DNA of 25,599 nt. It comes from Pseudomonadota bacterium. Its GTDB lineage: Bacteria; Pseudomonadota; Gammaproteobacteria; Steroidobacterales; Steroidobacteraceae. The translations under genes and the position numbers were made by a program. The notes below the pieces were generated by a model, which worked only from the letters and a program-made list of their open reading frames with translations, did not search any database and was not told where the DNA came from. The stretch is from contig QGVD01000059.1 of the NCBI GenBank assembly GCA_003242685.1, forward strand, positions 1 to 25,599, given 5' to 3'. Shown in pieces: positions 1 to 8,513 of this stretch. Position 1 is the first letter of the stretch, and each line of letters starts with the position of its first letter.

Positions 1-183
1 ACGGAAAGCCGCGGCGCGCACGCGCGCGAGGACTACCCGCAGCGCGACGATCAGAACTGGCTCAAGCACACTCTGGTATGGGTCGACGAGCGCGGCCGGA
101 CGCGCTTCGACTACCGTCCGGTGCACCTGCACACCCTGACCGGCGAGGTCGAGCCCATACCGCCGAAGGCGAGGACGTACTGA
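1..183 (+). CDS. sdhA: Succinate dehydrogenase flavoprotein subunit, C-terminal end (partial)
   Basis: The open frame enters from the left edge and ends at TGA 181-183, leaving the last 60 residues. It carries the conserved SdhA tail: a Ser-Arg-Gly-Ala-His block, then Arg-Glu-Asp-Tyr-Pro, an Asp-rich turn, Asn-Trp-Leu-Lys-His-Thr and a Tyr-Arg-Pro-Val motif near the end. SdhA is the FAD-bearing catalytic subunit that oxidises succinate to fumarate on the cytoplasmic face of the inner membrane. The substrate and FAD domains lie outside the window. The stop overlaps the sdhB start by one base (TGATG), as expected inside an sdhCDAB operon. sdhC and sdhD would lie further left. The identification rests on the tail together with the neighbouring sdhB. 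Confidence 0.93.
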   Translation, partial: TESRGAHAREDYPQRDDQNWLKHTLVWVDERGRTRFDYRPVHLHTLTGEVEPIPPKARTY

Positions 184-968
184 TGGCTCAATTCCGACTG
201 CCGGAGAATTCGCGCATCAACCGCAACGGCCGCGTGCATCGCGCGCCCGCCGGCGCGAAGAAGGTCCGCACGTTCCGCATCTACCGCTTCGATCCGGACT
301 CCGGCGAGCGTCCGCGCATCGATACCTTCGAGCTCGACGTCGCGAACTGCGGGCCGATGGTGCTCGACGCGCTCATCCAGATCAAAGGCACGATCGACTC
401 CACGCTGACGTTCCGTCGCTCCTGCCGCGAGGGCATCTGCGGCTCGTGCGCGATGAACATCAACGGCGTGAACCGGCTCGCCTGCACGACCTCGATGCTG
501 GATCTGGGCGAGACGATCAACATCTATCCGCTGCCGCACATGCCGGTGATCAAGGACCTGGTCCCGGACCTCACGAAGTTCTACGCGCAGTACGCGTCCG
601 TGAAGCCCTGGCTCCAGACGCGCACGCCGCCGCCGCCCAACCGCGAGCGCCTGCAGTCGAAGGAGGACCGCGAGCGCATCGACCGTCAGTCGGCGTGCAT
701 CCTGTGCGCGTGCTGCTCGACGGGCTGCCCGAGCTACTGGTGGAACAGCGACCGATTCCTGGGACCGGCCGCGCTCCTCGCGGCGCATCGCTGGATCGTC
801 GACAGCCGCGACGAGGCGACGGGCGAGCGGCTCGACGAGCTGGAGGATCCCTTCCGGCTGTTCCGCTGCCACACGATCATGAACTGCACGGACGTGTGCC
901 CGAAGGACTGCAATCCGGCGAAGTCCATCGCCGAGATCAAGAAGATGCTCGCCGAGCGCCGCTACTGA
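183..968 (+). CDS. sdhB: Succinate dehydrogenase iron-sulfur subunit
   Basis: This 261-residue protein carries electrons from the SdhA flavin to ubiquinone. The plant-type ferredoxin domain holds Cys81, Cys86, Cys89 and Cys101 for the 2Fe-2S centre (CREGICGSC motif). The C-terminal domain holds Cys172, Cys175, Cys178 and Cys239 for 4Fe-4S, and Cys182, Cys229 and Cys235 for 3Fe-4S. The cysteine-to-cluster assignment follows the family pattern. The start at 183 is chosen because ATG overlaps the sdhA stop and gives the usual Met-Ala-x-Phe-x-Leu-Pro N-terminus. The open frame extends upstream to 78, but that part lies within sdhA. The protein is about 20 residues longer than the E. coli one, all in the N-terminal extension. 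All cluster ligands are intact, so it should be functional. Confidence 0.97.
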   Translation: MAQFRLPENSRINRNGRVHRAPAGAKKVRTFRIYRFDPDSGERPRIDTFELDVANCGPMVLDALIQIKGTIDSTLTFRRSCREGICGSCAMNINGVNRLACTTSMLDLGETINIYPLPHMPVIKDLVPDLTKFYAQYASVKPWLQTRTPPPPNRERLQSKEDRERIDRQSACILCACCSTGCPSYWWNSDRFLGPAALLAAHRWIVDSRDEATGERLDELEDPFRLFRCHTIMNCTDVCPKDCNPAKSIAEIKKMLAERRY

Positions 969-985
969 GGCGCGTGGAGACGGAG

Positions 986-1246
986 GTGACCGAAGCCGGA
1001 GACGTCGGGCTGCGGCGGATGCGCTGGCGATGCCGGCGCGGCATGCGCGAGCTCGACGTGCTGCTCGAGCGCTTCGCGAGGGAAAGACTCGACACCGCGT
1101 CAACCGCCGAGAGGCGCGCGTTCGAGCGGCTTCTCGAATTGCCGGATCCGCTCCTCGTGGAGTATCTCCTGCGCGGTGGCACACCCCCGGATCCCGAGCT
1201 CGCGCAGCTCATCACGCTCATCCTCACCCCCGCGCGTCGAGCTTGA
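986..1246 (+). CDS. sdhE: FAD assembly factor SdhE (CptB/YgfY family)
   Basis: This small protein of about 86 residues contains the family signature Cys-Arg-Arg-Gly-Met-Arg-Glu-Leu-Asp (RGxxE). That motif is needed for covalent attachment of FAD to SdhA. The rest is the expected helical bundle, with Leu-Leu-Glu-x-Pro-Asp-Pro and a Gly-x-Pro-Pro-Asp-Pro-Glu-Leu turn. It follows sdhB by a short gap, so it probably flavinylates the SdhA encoded just upstream. The start is uncertain. GTG 986 has GGAG at 976-979 with a 6-base spacer, GTG 974 is also in frame, and ATG 1019 would remove part of the N-terminus but keep the motif. Its C-terminal codons overlap the next reading frame. Confidence 0.88.
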   Translation: MTEAGDVGLRRMRWRCRRGMRELDVLLERFARERLDTASTAERRAFERLLELPDPLLVEYLLRGGTPPDPELAQLITLILTPARRA

Positions 1247-1682
1247 TGTACGCCCCTCGCGGCGCCTCGTCGCCGCGGGCGCGATCCTTTTCGGCTCGGT
1301 TCCCCTGGCTCTGCTGCTCGCCCACGGACCGTCGCTGCCGTGGCGGCTGGCGGCCGCATTGCTTACGCTCGCGCTCGCGGCGCGGCCGCTGTGGGAATCG
1401 GTAGCGCTGGGCTCACCGCGGTCGGTCCGCAGGATCGTCTGGACGGAGGAGGGCGAGTGGCTTGTGCAGGACCGTGGCGGAAGCCGGCGGTCCGTACGTC
1501 TCGACGGTTCCAGCGCCGTTTTCGGGCCCTGGCTCGTGCTCGCCTGGCGGGACGAGGAGGGCCGATCCGTCCGGGTCGTCGTCGACGGAAGGTATGCTGA
1601 GGAGGTCCCCTTTGCGAGGCTGAGGGGCCGGCTCCTCGTTGAAGCGGTACGGACCTTGCGCCGGCGGTCGCCCCTTAGCTGA
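1176..1682 (+). CDS. YgfX-like membrane protein (CptA family)
   Basis: The convincing part begins near 1236 with Val-Glu-Leu-Asp-Val-Arg-Pro-Ser. It has two adjacent hydrophobic stretches (roughly 1260-1390), then a soluble beta-rich domain with Trp-Leu-Val-Gln and Gly-Pro-Trp-Leu-Val-Leu. It ends in a basic Arg-Leu-Arg-Gly-Arg-Leu segment. This layout matches the YgfX/CptA family, a small two-membrane-span protein usually encoded beside SdhE. It has been described as a toxin-like partner in E. coli, but its role is unsettled. The start is the weak point. No ATG, GTG or TTG lies in frame near the homologous beginning. The only upstream candidate is GTG 1176, which adds a Ser/Arg-rich leader overlapping sdhE by 71 bases. 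The gene ends with tandem stops TGATAA. Confidence 0.75.
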   Translation: MAHPRIPSSRSSSRSSSPPRVELDVRPSRRLVAAGAILFGSVPLALLLAHGPSLPWRLAAALLTLALAARPLWESVALGSPRSVRRIVWTEEGEWLVQDRGGSRRSVRLDGSSAVFGPWLVLAWRDEEGRSVRVVVDGRYAEEVPFARLRGRLLVEAVRTLRRRSPLS

Positions 1683-1684
1683 TA

Positions 1685-1705
1685 AACTCGCGTTTTTTGC
1701 GGGTT
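1685..1705 (+). terminator. Possible hairpin after the sdh operon
   Basis: Just after the YgfX-like stop, AACTCGC (1685-1691) can pair with GCGGGTT (1699-1705). The stem is 7 bp with one G-T wobble and the loop is GTTTTTT. The T run sits in the loop rather than after the stem, so this is not a textbook Rho-independent terminator. The position between the sdh operon and the rpoE promoter makes a boundary role plausible. Confidence 0.3.
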
Positions 1706-1743
1706 GCGTCACAGGCCCGTCTGCCGTCCGCGGGGACCCGTCT

Positions 1744-1770
1744 GAACTTTGAATTGCGTTCAGGGTCTAT
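1744..1770 (+). promoter_or_regulatory. Sigma-E-type promoter upstream of rpoE
   Basis: GAACTT at 1744-1749 is followed after 16 bases by TCTAT at 1766-1770. This matches the known sigma-E/AlgU consensus (GGAACTT, 16-17 bases, TCTnA-like). It lies about 48 bases before the rpoE start codon, which has GAGGG at 1808-1812 as its ribosome binding site. Autoregulation of rpoE from such a promoter is established in E. coli and Pseudomonas. Its operation here is inferred from position and match. Confidence 0.75.
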
Positions 1771-1817
1771 TCAGGTCGCGGCGCAGCGGCCTTCTGTACA
1801 GGAGCTAGAGGGCGCGC

Positions 1818-2426
1818 ATGAGCGCCGATGCGAGCGATCTCAGCCTGGTACGCCGCGTGCAGCGCGGGGACAAGGCGGCTTTTGATGCACTGGTGCTCAA
1901 GTACCAGCACAAAGTGATCAAGCTCGTCATGCGTTATGTGCGCAATCCTGCAGAGGCCGAGGACATTGCCCAGGAGGCATTCATCAAGGCGTACCGCGCA
2001 TTGCCGCAGTTCCGCGGAGACAGCGCCTTCTACACCTGGCTGTACCGGATCGCCATCAATACCGCCAAGAACGCAGTCGTGTCCCGGGAGCGCAGTCCCG
2101 TCGAGTACGACCTGGATCTGCAGAATCCCGACGAGTCCTATGACATGCAGGCCCGCCTGAAGGATTCAGAGACCCCCGAGGGGCTCGTCCTGACGGACGA
2201 GATCCGTGCGACCGTCAACTCGGCCATCGAGGCCCTGCCTGAGGACCTGCGGACGGCCATCGTCCTGCGCGAGCTCGATGGCCTTTCCTACGAGGAAATC
2301 GCCACCGCGATGGACTGTCCCGTGGGAACGGTCCGTTCGCGTATATTTCGTGCGCGCGAGGCAATAGACCGACGGCTGCGCGAAGTCTTCGAAGGCGGGC
2401 TCGGCCGGGCGGAGGAACTGGGATGA
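1818..2426 (+). CDS. rpoE: Extracytoplasmic-function sigma factor RpoE (AlgU)
   Basis: This 202-residue group IV sigma factor directs RNA polymerase to envelope-stress promoters. Region 2 spans about residues 20-92, with Ala-Glu-Asp-Ile-Ala-Gln-Glu-Ala-Phe and the Phe-Tyr-Thr-Trp-Leu-Tyr-Arg-Ile-Ala motif for -10 melting and recognition. Region 4 spans about 135-187, with Leu-Pro-Glu-Asp-Leu-Arg-Thr-Ala and the helix-turn-helix Tyr-Glu-Glu-Ile-Ala...Gly-Thr-Val-Arg-Ser-Arg for -35 recognition. Length and sequence fit RpoE/AlgU rather than an iron-type sigma factor. The ATG is preceded by GAGGG with a 5-base spacer. Its stop overlaps the rseA start by 4 bases (ATGA), so the two are translationally coupled, as usual for a sigma factor and its anti-sigma factor. 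A sigma-E-like promoter precedes it. Confidence 0.97.
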   Translation: MSADASDLSLVRRVQRGDKAAFDALVLKYQHKVIKLVMRYVRNPAEAEDIAQEAFIKAYRALPQFRGDSAFYTWLYRIAINTAKNAVVSRERSPVEYDLDLQNPDESYDMQARLKDSETPEGLVLTDEIRATVNSAIEALPEDLRTAIVLRELDGLSYEEIATAMDCPVGTVRSRIFRAREAIDRRLREVFEGGLGRAEELG

Positions 2427-3070
2427 ACGAAGATCTCGACAGTCAGCTGTCCGCGATGTTCGACGACGAGCTGCCGGCCTCCCAGTGCGAGCTCCTGGCT
2501 CGCCGTCTCGCGCGGGATCCCGAGCTGAAGGAGCGCTGGGCGCACTACGCGCCGCTGGGCGCCGCAACCCGCGGGGAGCCGGGCACCCGGTCCAGGGGCA
2601 CGGTGGCACAGCGCGCGGGCCGGGCGCCCCCGTGGAAGCCCCCGCTGGTGATCACCCGTGCAAGCGGGCGCCCCGCCGCAACGGGAACGACCCCGCCGCG
2701 CTGGTGGAAACCGGTCGCCGGAGTGGCCGTCGCCGCGAGTGTGGCGGGTCTCTCCATCCTCTGGCTGCGGGATCAGACCCCGGTGGGTCAGGTGCCGCTC
2801 GCGGCGCAGACCTCAGTCACGGTCGGTACCCCGACGGCGCCACCCGAGCCCGACAGTTACGTCGTACCGGTCCCGGTCGAGCGGCCCATCGCGGTACCCG
2901 TTGCGGAGCTGGCCAACTATGTGGTCGCGCACAGTGAATTCTCGACTCCACTCAGCCGGCGCAACATTCTTTCGGCGCTCGTCGCGAGCGAATCGGGAAC
3001 CCCCGGCGAGTACGACGAGTCGGAGGATGAGTTCGAGGATTGGGGCGGCGATGCGATACAGGCTCCATAG
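2423..3070 (+). CDS. rseA: Anti-sigma-E factor RseA (MucA)
   Basis: This 215-residue inner-membrane protein should hold RpoE inactive. The N-terminal cytoplasmic domain (about 1-52) starts with Gln-Leu-Ser-Ala-Met-Phe-Asp-Asp-Glu-Leu, the conserved sigma-binding start. A Pro-Arg-Trp-Trp-Lys-Pro segment leads into one membrane helix (about 97-115). The periplasmic part contains Asn-Tyr-Val-Val-Ala-His-Ser-Glu-Phe-Ser, typical of the RseB-binding region, then a very acidic tail. The linker at about 53-92 is rich in Gly, Pro, Arg and Ala and looks diverged; no other frame there looks better. It overlaps rpoE by 4 bases and rseB by 20. Stress would release RpoE through stepwise proteolysis of this protein, but no protease gene is in the window. 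Confidence 0.9.
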   Translation: MNEDLDSQLSAMFDDELPASQCELLARRLARDPELKERWAHYAPLGAATRGEPGTRSRGTVAQRAGRAPPWKPPLVITRASGRPAATGTTPPRWWKPVAGVAVAASVAGLSILWLRDQTPVGQVPLAAQTSVTVGTPTAPPEPDSYVVPVPVERPIAVPVAELANYVVAHSEFSTPLSRRNILSALVASESGTPGEYDESEDEFEDWGGDAIQAP

Positions 3071-4073
3071 TGATCGGCTCGTCTGGGTGGCGCTGGCTCT
3101 GACGATCGCCGCGAAAGCGGCGGCGCAGGAGCCGCGCGAGTGGCTCGAGCGCATGAACGAGGCGCTCACGACCCGCAACTACGACGGTGTCTTTCAGCAC
3201 TGGCAGGGCCGCAGGGTAGAGACACTACGGATCATCCACCGGGTCGTCGATGGCAAGGTGACGGAGCGTCTGGTCTCGCTCGACGGCTCGGGACGCGAGT
3301 TCATCCGTACCGGTACCGAGCTCGTCTGCTACCTGCCCGACAAGAAAACGGTGCTCGTCGAGCGCCGGCCTCAGGAAGGACCCCTTCTCGGCAACCTGCC
3401 CTCCTTCGATCAGAACACGACCGAGTTCTACGACATCTCCGAGCTGCGGCGCGAGCGGCTCAACCGGCGGGCGACGCGCGTGATCGCCGTCACTCCGAAG
3501 GACGAGTTCCGGTACGGATACCGGCTGTGGATCGACGAGGCCACCGGCATGCCGCTCAAGACGCAGCTCTGCGATTCACGCGGTCGCGCCATCGAGACGC
3601 TCGTCTTCGCGAGTCTCACGCTGCCGTCGGCCATTCCGGATTCCATGTTCGAGCCCGAGGTCTCGACGGAAGGCTTCCGCTGGCTGCGCAACGAAACGGG
3701 CAAGGACCTGATCTCGACGCCGATGCTGTGGAGCGCGCTCAAGCTGCCTCCGGGTTTCCGGATGTCGGCGCGCTCGTCGCAGATGATGCCCGGGTCGAGC
3801 GATCCGGTTGAGCATCTCGTCTTCACGGACGGCCTGGCGTCGGTGTCGGTGTTCGTCGAACGCCGCTCTTCGGAGGAGAAGCAGGACGCGCAGGCTTCGT
3901 CCCCGCAGCAACGGGTCATCGGCGCGCTTCGCGTGGGGGCATCCTCGGCCTTCTCCACGTTCGTCGACGGCCACAAGGTCACCGCGGTCGGGGAAGTTCC
4001 GCCCCGTACGGTTCAGTTCATCGCCAACTCGGTCAAGGCCGAGGCACCGGCGATCGCGCCGCCGCGGCGCTGA
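3051..4073 (+). CDS. rseB: Sigma-E regulatory periplasmic protein RseB (MucB)
   Basis: This 340-residue protein starts with a signal peptide (Leu-Val-Trp-Val-Ala-Leu-Ala-Leu core, Ala-Ala-Ala-Gln cleavage area near residue 24). The larger N-terminal LolA-like domain follows, with Tyr-Asp-Gly-Val-Phe and Arg-Ile-Ile-His-Arg. The smaller C-terminal MucB/RseB domain has Leu-Val-Phe-Thr-Asp-Gly-Leu-Ala-Ser-Val-Ser-Val-Phe and the ending motif Val-Thr-Ala-Val-Gly-Glu-Val-Pro. In the family, RseB shields RseA from its protease and senses displaced lipopolysaccharide. ATG 3051 is chosen because it places the signal peptide at the N-terminus; the frame is open upstream to 2658, but only as a shadow of rseA. 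It overlaps rseA by 20 bases. No mucC or mucD follows. Confidence 0.93.
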   Translation: MRYRLHSDRLVWVALALTIAAKAAAQEPREWLERMNEALTTRNYDGVFQHWQGRRVETLRIIHRVVDGKVTERLVSLDGSGREFIRTGTELVCYLPDKKTVLVERRPQEGPLLGNLPSFDQNTTEFYDISELRRERLNRRATRVIAVTPKDEFRYGYRLWIDEATGMPLKTQLCDSRGRAIETLVFASLTLPSAIPDSMFEPEVSTEGFRWLRNETGKDLISTPMLWSALKLPPGFRMSARSSQMMPGSSDPVEHLVFTDGLASVSVFVERRSSEEKQDAQASSPQQRVIGALRVGASSAFSTFVDGHKVTAVGEVPPRTVQFIANSVKAEAPAIAPPRR

Positions 4074-4109
4074 AGCGCGTACCCGCAGCGGGGCGCCGCC
4101 GGACCGCTC

Positions 4110-4358
4110 ATGCGACCGCGCCTGACTCTCGTCCACCGGCGCGACTGCGAGCTGTGTGAAGAGATGCTCGCCGAACTCGAGGCGCTGAAGGAGCGCGTGG
4201 CGCTCCCACCCCTCGAGCTCGTCGACGTGGAGTCCGACCCCGAGCTCGAGCGCCGTTACGGCCTCAACGTCCCGGTACTGCTTCTGGACGGAACGGTCGT
4301 CTGCCGCCACAGGCTGGACGCCGACGAGCTGATCCGGCTGCTGCGCCCGCGCGCGTAA
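4110..4358 (+). CDS. Glutaredoxin-family protein
   Basis: This 82-residue protein has a thioredoxin-like fold pattern. It shows a first strand Leu-Thr-Leu-Val-His, then a redox motif Cys-Glu-Leu-Cys with the helix after it, and Asn-Val-Pro-Val-Leu-Leu-Leu-Asp-Gly, which supplies the cis-proline strand. It ends soon after, with Leu-Asp-Ala-Asp-Glu-Leu. This is the short glutaredoxin-like family often found between the rpoE cluster and lepA in gammaproteobacteria. Its partner is unknown, and reduction of a disulfide or glutathione link is inferred from the motif. It sits 36 bases after rseB and has no strong ribosome binding site. A promoter-like element lies between it and lepA. Confidence 0.85.
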   Translation: MRPRLTLVHRRDCELCEEMLAELEALKERVALPPLELVDVESDPELERRYGLNVPVLLLDGTVVCRHRLDADELIRLLRPRA

Positions 4359-4422
4359 GGGCCGCGGGGAGTACCCCTTCCGGCTGCCGGCCGTCGCTCA
4401 CGAGCGGGCGGCTTCGGGCGGC

Positions 4423-4428
4423 TATAAT
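4423..4428 (+). promoter_or_regulatory. Probable -10 element of a lepA promoter
   Basis: A perfect TATAAT occurs at 4423-4428 in otherwise very GC-rich DNA, about 56 bases before the lepA ATG. No good -35 hexamer lies at 16-18 bases upstream; the best matches are poor. A transcript starting near 4435 would have a leader of about 50 bases. The perfect hexamer in the gap between two genes is the evidence. Confidence 0.5.
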
Positions 4429-4483
4429 GCGCGCGCCGCAACAGTTCCCGCGGCGCCGACCGATCCGCGGTCTACCGATTTCG

Positions 4484-6280
<1,797 letters not shown>

Positions 6281-6306
6281 CGCTCCGGGTTGCAGGTTTG
6301 CCTCCG

Positions 6307-7392
6307 ATGCTGATGCAGATCGTCGTACTCCTCAGCTGGCTCGCGCTTCCCGTCACGATCCTGTGCGTGATCGACGACTGGTTCCTGCGTCCGCGGCGCC
6401 AGATCGCGGCCGTACCGCAGCCCGCGCGCGATCCGCCCCTGATGTCCGCGCTCTACGCCGCGCTGCCGGTGCTGATCGGTGCCGCCGTGCTGCGGCTGCT
6501 GGTGGCCGAGCGGCTCGACTTCAGCCTGGTGCTGCTGCTCATCTCCGTCGTCACCGGGCTCGTCTGGCTGCTCGATGCGTTCGTGTTGCGCGGTGTGCGC
6601 GTCCGTGCCGCACGCGCCGCCGGCAAGGATCCGGCGGCCATCCCCGAGCCGGGCACCGTCGACTACGCCCGCAGCTTCTTTCCGGTGGCGCTCGTCGTCC
6701 TGGTGCTGCGCTCCTTCGTGTTCGAGCCGTTCCGCATTCCGTCGGACTCCATGATGCCGACGCTGCTCGACGGCGACTTCATCATCGTCAACAAGTACGC
6801 CTACGGGCTGCGTCTCCCGGTCATCAACAAGGAGATTCTGCCGATCGGCAAGCCACAGCGGGGCGACGTCGTCGTCTTCCGCTATCCGGACGATCCGTCC
6901 ATCAATTACATCAAGCGGCTCGTCGGACTGCCGGGCGATCAGGTGCGCGTGCACAACGACCGGCTGATCATCAACGGCGAGCCGGTGCCGACCGTGGATC
7001 GCGGACTCTACGAGGACGGCTGTTATCAGGGCATGCGGCTCGCTGAAGAGCATCTCGGCAACGGCAAGCACCTCATCATGTACTGCCCGACGCCCGGCGA
7101 CATCGCCGTCGATCCGCTCCCGGGCTGCAACCGCAGTCAGGCACGCAGCTACGTGTGCGTCGAGGCCGAGAACGTGGGGCTTCCGGACCGGGGAGACACG
7201 GTCGAGCTCACCGTTCCGCCGGGCCAGTATCTGATGATCGGCGACAACCGGGACAACAGCCAGGACGGGCGCTATTTCGGCTTCGTGCCCGCCGACCATC
7301 TGGTCGGCAAGGCGACCCGGATCTGGTTCAATTGGGACCTGCAGCGCTCGGGAGGGCCGATCTGGAGCCGGATCGGTACCCGCATCGAGTGA
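6307..7392 (+). CDS. lepB: Signal peptidase I (LepB)
   Basis: This 361-residue membrane serine protease removes signal peptides from exported proteins. The catalytic Ser148 lies in Ile-Pro-Ser-Asp-Ser-Met-Met-Pro-Thr and the general base Lys203 in Tyr-Ile-Lys-Arg-Leu-Val-Gly-Leu-Pro-Gly. Box E, Gly-Asp-Asn-Arg-Asp-Asn-Ser-x-Asp-Gly-Arg-Tyr-Phe-Gly, lies at 322-335. The N-terminal half has hydrophobic stretches near 1-22, 46-66, 72-94 and 123-138, more than the two spans of the E. coli enzyme. The periplasmic domain contains cysteines near 239, 260, 284 and 294. The start at ATG 6307 (or ATG 6313) places a membrane span at the very N-terminus. It is probably co-transcribed with lepA and the DUF4845 gene. 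Confidence 0.96.
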   Translation: MLMQIVVLLSWLALPVTILCVIDDWFLRPRRQIAAVPQPARDPPLMSALYAALPVLIGAAVLRLLVAERLDFSLVLLLISVVTGLVWLLDAFVLRGVRVRAARAAGKDPAAIPEPGTVDYARSFFPVALVVLVLRSFVFEPFRIPSDSMMPTLLDGDFIIVNKYAYGLRLPVINKEILPIGKPQRGDVVVFRYPDDPSINYIKRLVGLPGDQVRVHNDRLIINGEPVPTVDRGLYEDGCYQGMRLAEEHLGNGKHLIMYCPTPGDIAVDPLPGCNRSQARSYVCVEAENVGLPDRGDTVELTVPPGQYLMIGDNRDNSQDGRYFGFVPADHLVGKATRIWFNWDLQRSGGPIWSRIGTRIE

Positions 7393-7419
7393 CGATACAG
7401 GGGTTCGGGGGGAGGTCGG

Positions 7420-7794
7420 ATGCGCACAGGGCAACGCGGTATCACGCTGATCGGGTGGCTGTTCCTGCTCATTCCGCTCGCGATCGTCGTCTACGCGGGC
7501 ATCAGGCTGACGCCCGTGTATCTCAACTACATGAAGGTCTCTCGCACTCTGGAGCGCATGGCCGAGGAGATGCGCAACGAGGACGCGCTGGGTGCCCAGG
7601 CGATCCGCACCTCGCTCCAGAGGCGGCTCGATATCGAGAGCGTGAACCACCCGTCGATCGACGATTTCCAGATCACGCGCGACGGTCGGGCGTGGACGGT
7701 GAGGGCGGAGTACGAGGACATCGCGCCGCTCTTCGCGAACGTCTCGCTGCTCCTGACGTTCGACAAGTCGGTGCAGATCGGCAGCAACGAATAG
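7420..7794 (+). CDS. DUF4845 family membrane protein
   Basis: This 124-residue protein has one membrane helix near the N-terminus (about 8-28: Ile-Thr-Leu-Ile-Gly-Trp-Leu-Phe-Leu-Leu-Ile-Pro). A motif Thr-Pro-Val-Tyr-Leu-Asn-Tyr-Met-Lys-Val follows, then a small extra-cytoplasmic alpha/beta domain. The beginning, with Gly-x-Thr-Leu, resembles a pilin-like signal but lacks a clear prepilin cleavage site. It matches the DUF4845 family, which is commonly encoded between lepB and rnc in gamma- and betaproteobacteria; the function is not known. GGAGG at 7411-7415 lies 4 bases before the ATG. The gap to lepB is 27 bases and to rnc 17, so it should share their transcript. Confidence 0.88.
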   Translation: MRTGQRGITLIGWLFLLIPLAIVVYAGIRLTPVYLNYMKVSRTLERMAEEMRNEDALGAQAIRTSLQRRLDIESVNHPSIDDFQITRDGRAWTVRAEYEDIAPLFANVSLLLTFDKSVQIGSNE

Positions 7795-7811
7795 GAGCAC
7801 GCGGCACGAAG

Positions 7812-8513
7812 ATGAGCGCGGACTGGCCGGCACGCTGGGTGCGCAGCACACTCGGCTATGAGCCGCGCGACGTGGGGCTGTTCGCCGCGGCGCTCACTCA
7901 CCGCAGCGCCTCGGGCGAGAACAACGAACGGCTGGAGTTCCTCGGCGACGCCGTTCTCAATCTCGTCATCGCCGAGCATCTCTACCGGACGTTCCCCGAC
8001 GCGTCGGAAGGGGATCTGAGCCGTCTGCGCGCGCGCATCGTGAGCCGCGAGCCGCTCGCGGAAGTCGCCGCGACGCTCGGGATCGGCGACGTGCTGCAGC
8101 TCGGATCGGGCGAGCTCAAGACGGGCGGATTCCGCCGCCAGTCGATTCTCGCCGACGCATTCGAGGCACTGTGCGGCGCCGTGTTCCTCGATGGAGGTCT
8201 CGACGCCGCGCGCCGCATGATCCATTCGCTGTTCGAAGGGCGTATCGCGAACCTGCCGGCGCCCGCGGCTCTCAAGGATCCGAAGACCCGCCTGCAGGAG
8301 CATCTGCAGGCGCGCGGGCTCGCGCTTCCGCTCTACCGCGTGGACAGCATCGAAGGAGAGCCCCACGCGCAGACGTTCAGTGTGACCTGCGAGGTCCCGG
8401 CGCTCGGCAGGTGCGCGCAGGGCCGGGGCTCGAGCCGGCGCCGCGCGGAGCAGGAAGCCGCGGCGCGCGTTCTGCAGGAGATCGACGGCACCACGGACGA
8501 AGGCAGGCCATGA
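7812..8513 (+). CDS. rnc: Ribonuclease III
   Basis: This 233-residue enzyme cleaves double-stranded RNA, including rRNA precursors. The catalytic domain has the signature Asn-Glu-Arg-Leu-Glu-Phe-Leu-Gly-Asp-Ala-Val-Leu-Asn at 38-50, with metal residues Glu42 and Asp46. The second pair is Asp115 and Glu118 in Ile-Leu-Ala-Asp-Ala-Phe-Glu-Ala. The double-stranded RNA binding domain runs from about 157 to 225, with Asp-Pro-Lys-Thr-Arg-Leu-Gln-Glu and a Ser-Ser-Arg-Arg-Arg-Ala-Glu-Gln-Glu-Ala-Ala helix. ATG 7812 gives a normal family length; the longer open frame upstream belongs to antisense or shadow reading. Its stop overlaps the era start by 4 bases, the first of seven such junctions. Confidence 0.97.
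   Translation: MSADWPARWVRSTLGYEPRDVGLFAAALTHRSASGENNERLEFLGDAVLNLVIAEHLYRTFPDASEGDLSRLRARIVSREPLAEVAATLGIGDVLQLGSGELKTGGFRRQSILADAFEALCGAVFLDGGLDAARRMIHSLFEGRIANLPAPAALKDPKTRLQEHLQARGLALPLYRVDSIEGEPHAQTFSVTCEVPALGRCAQGRGSSRRRAEQEAAARVLQEIDGTTDEGRP

Noticed and set aside
111..1184. Long minus-strand open frame opposite sdhB
   Set aside because: It is an Arg/Ala-rich shadow of the GC-rich sdhB codons, with no recognisable motif. sdhB is certain.
1246..1404. ATG overlapping the sdhE stop as the start of the next gene
   Set aside because: Its frame gives only about 50 Arg/Ser/Pro-rich residues, while the YgfX-like sequence is in another frame.
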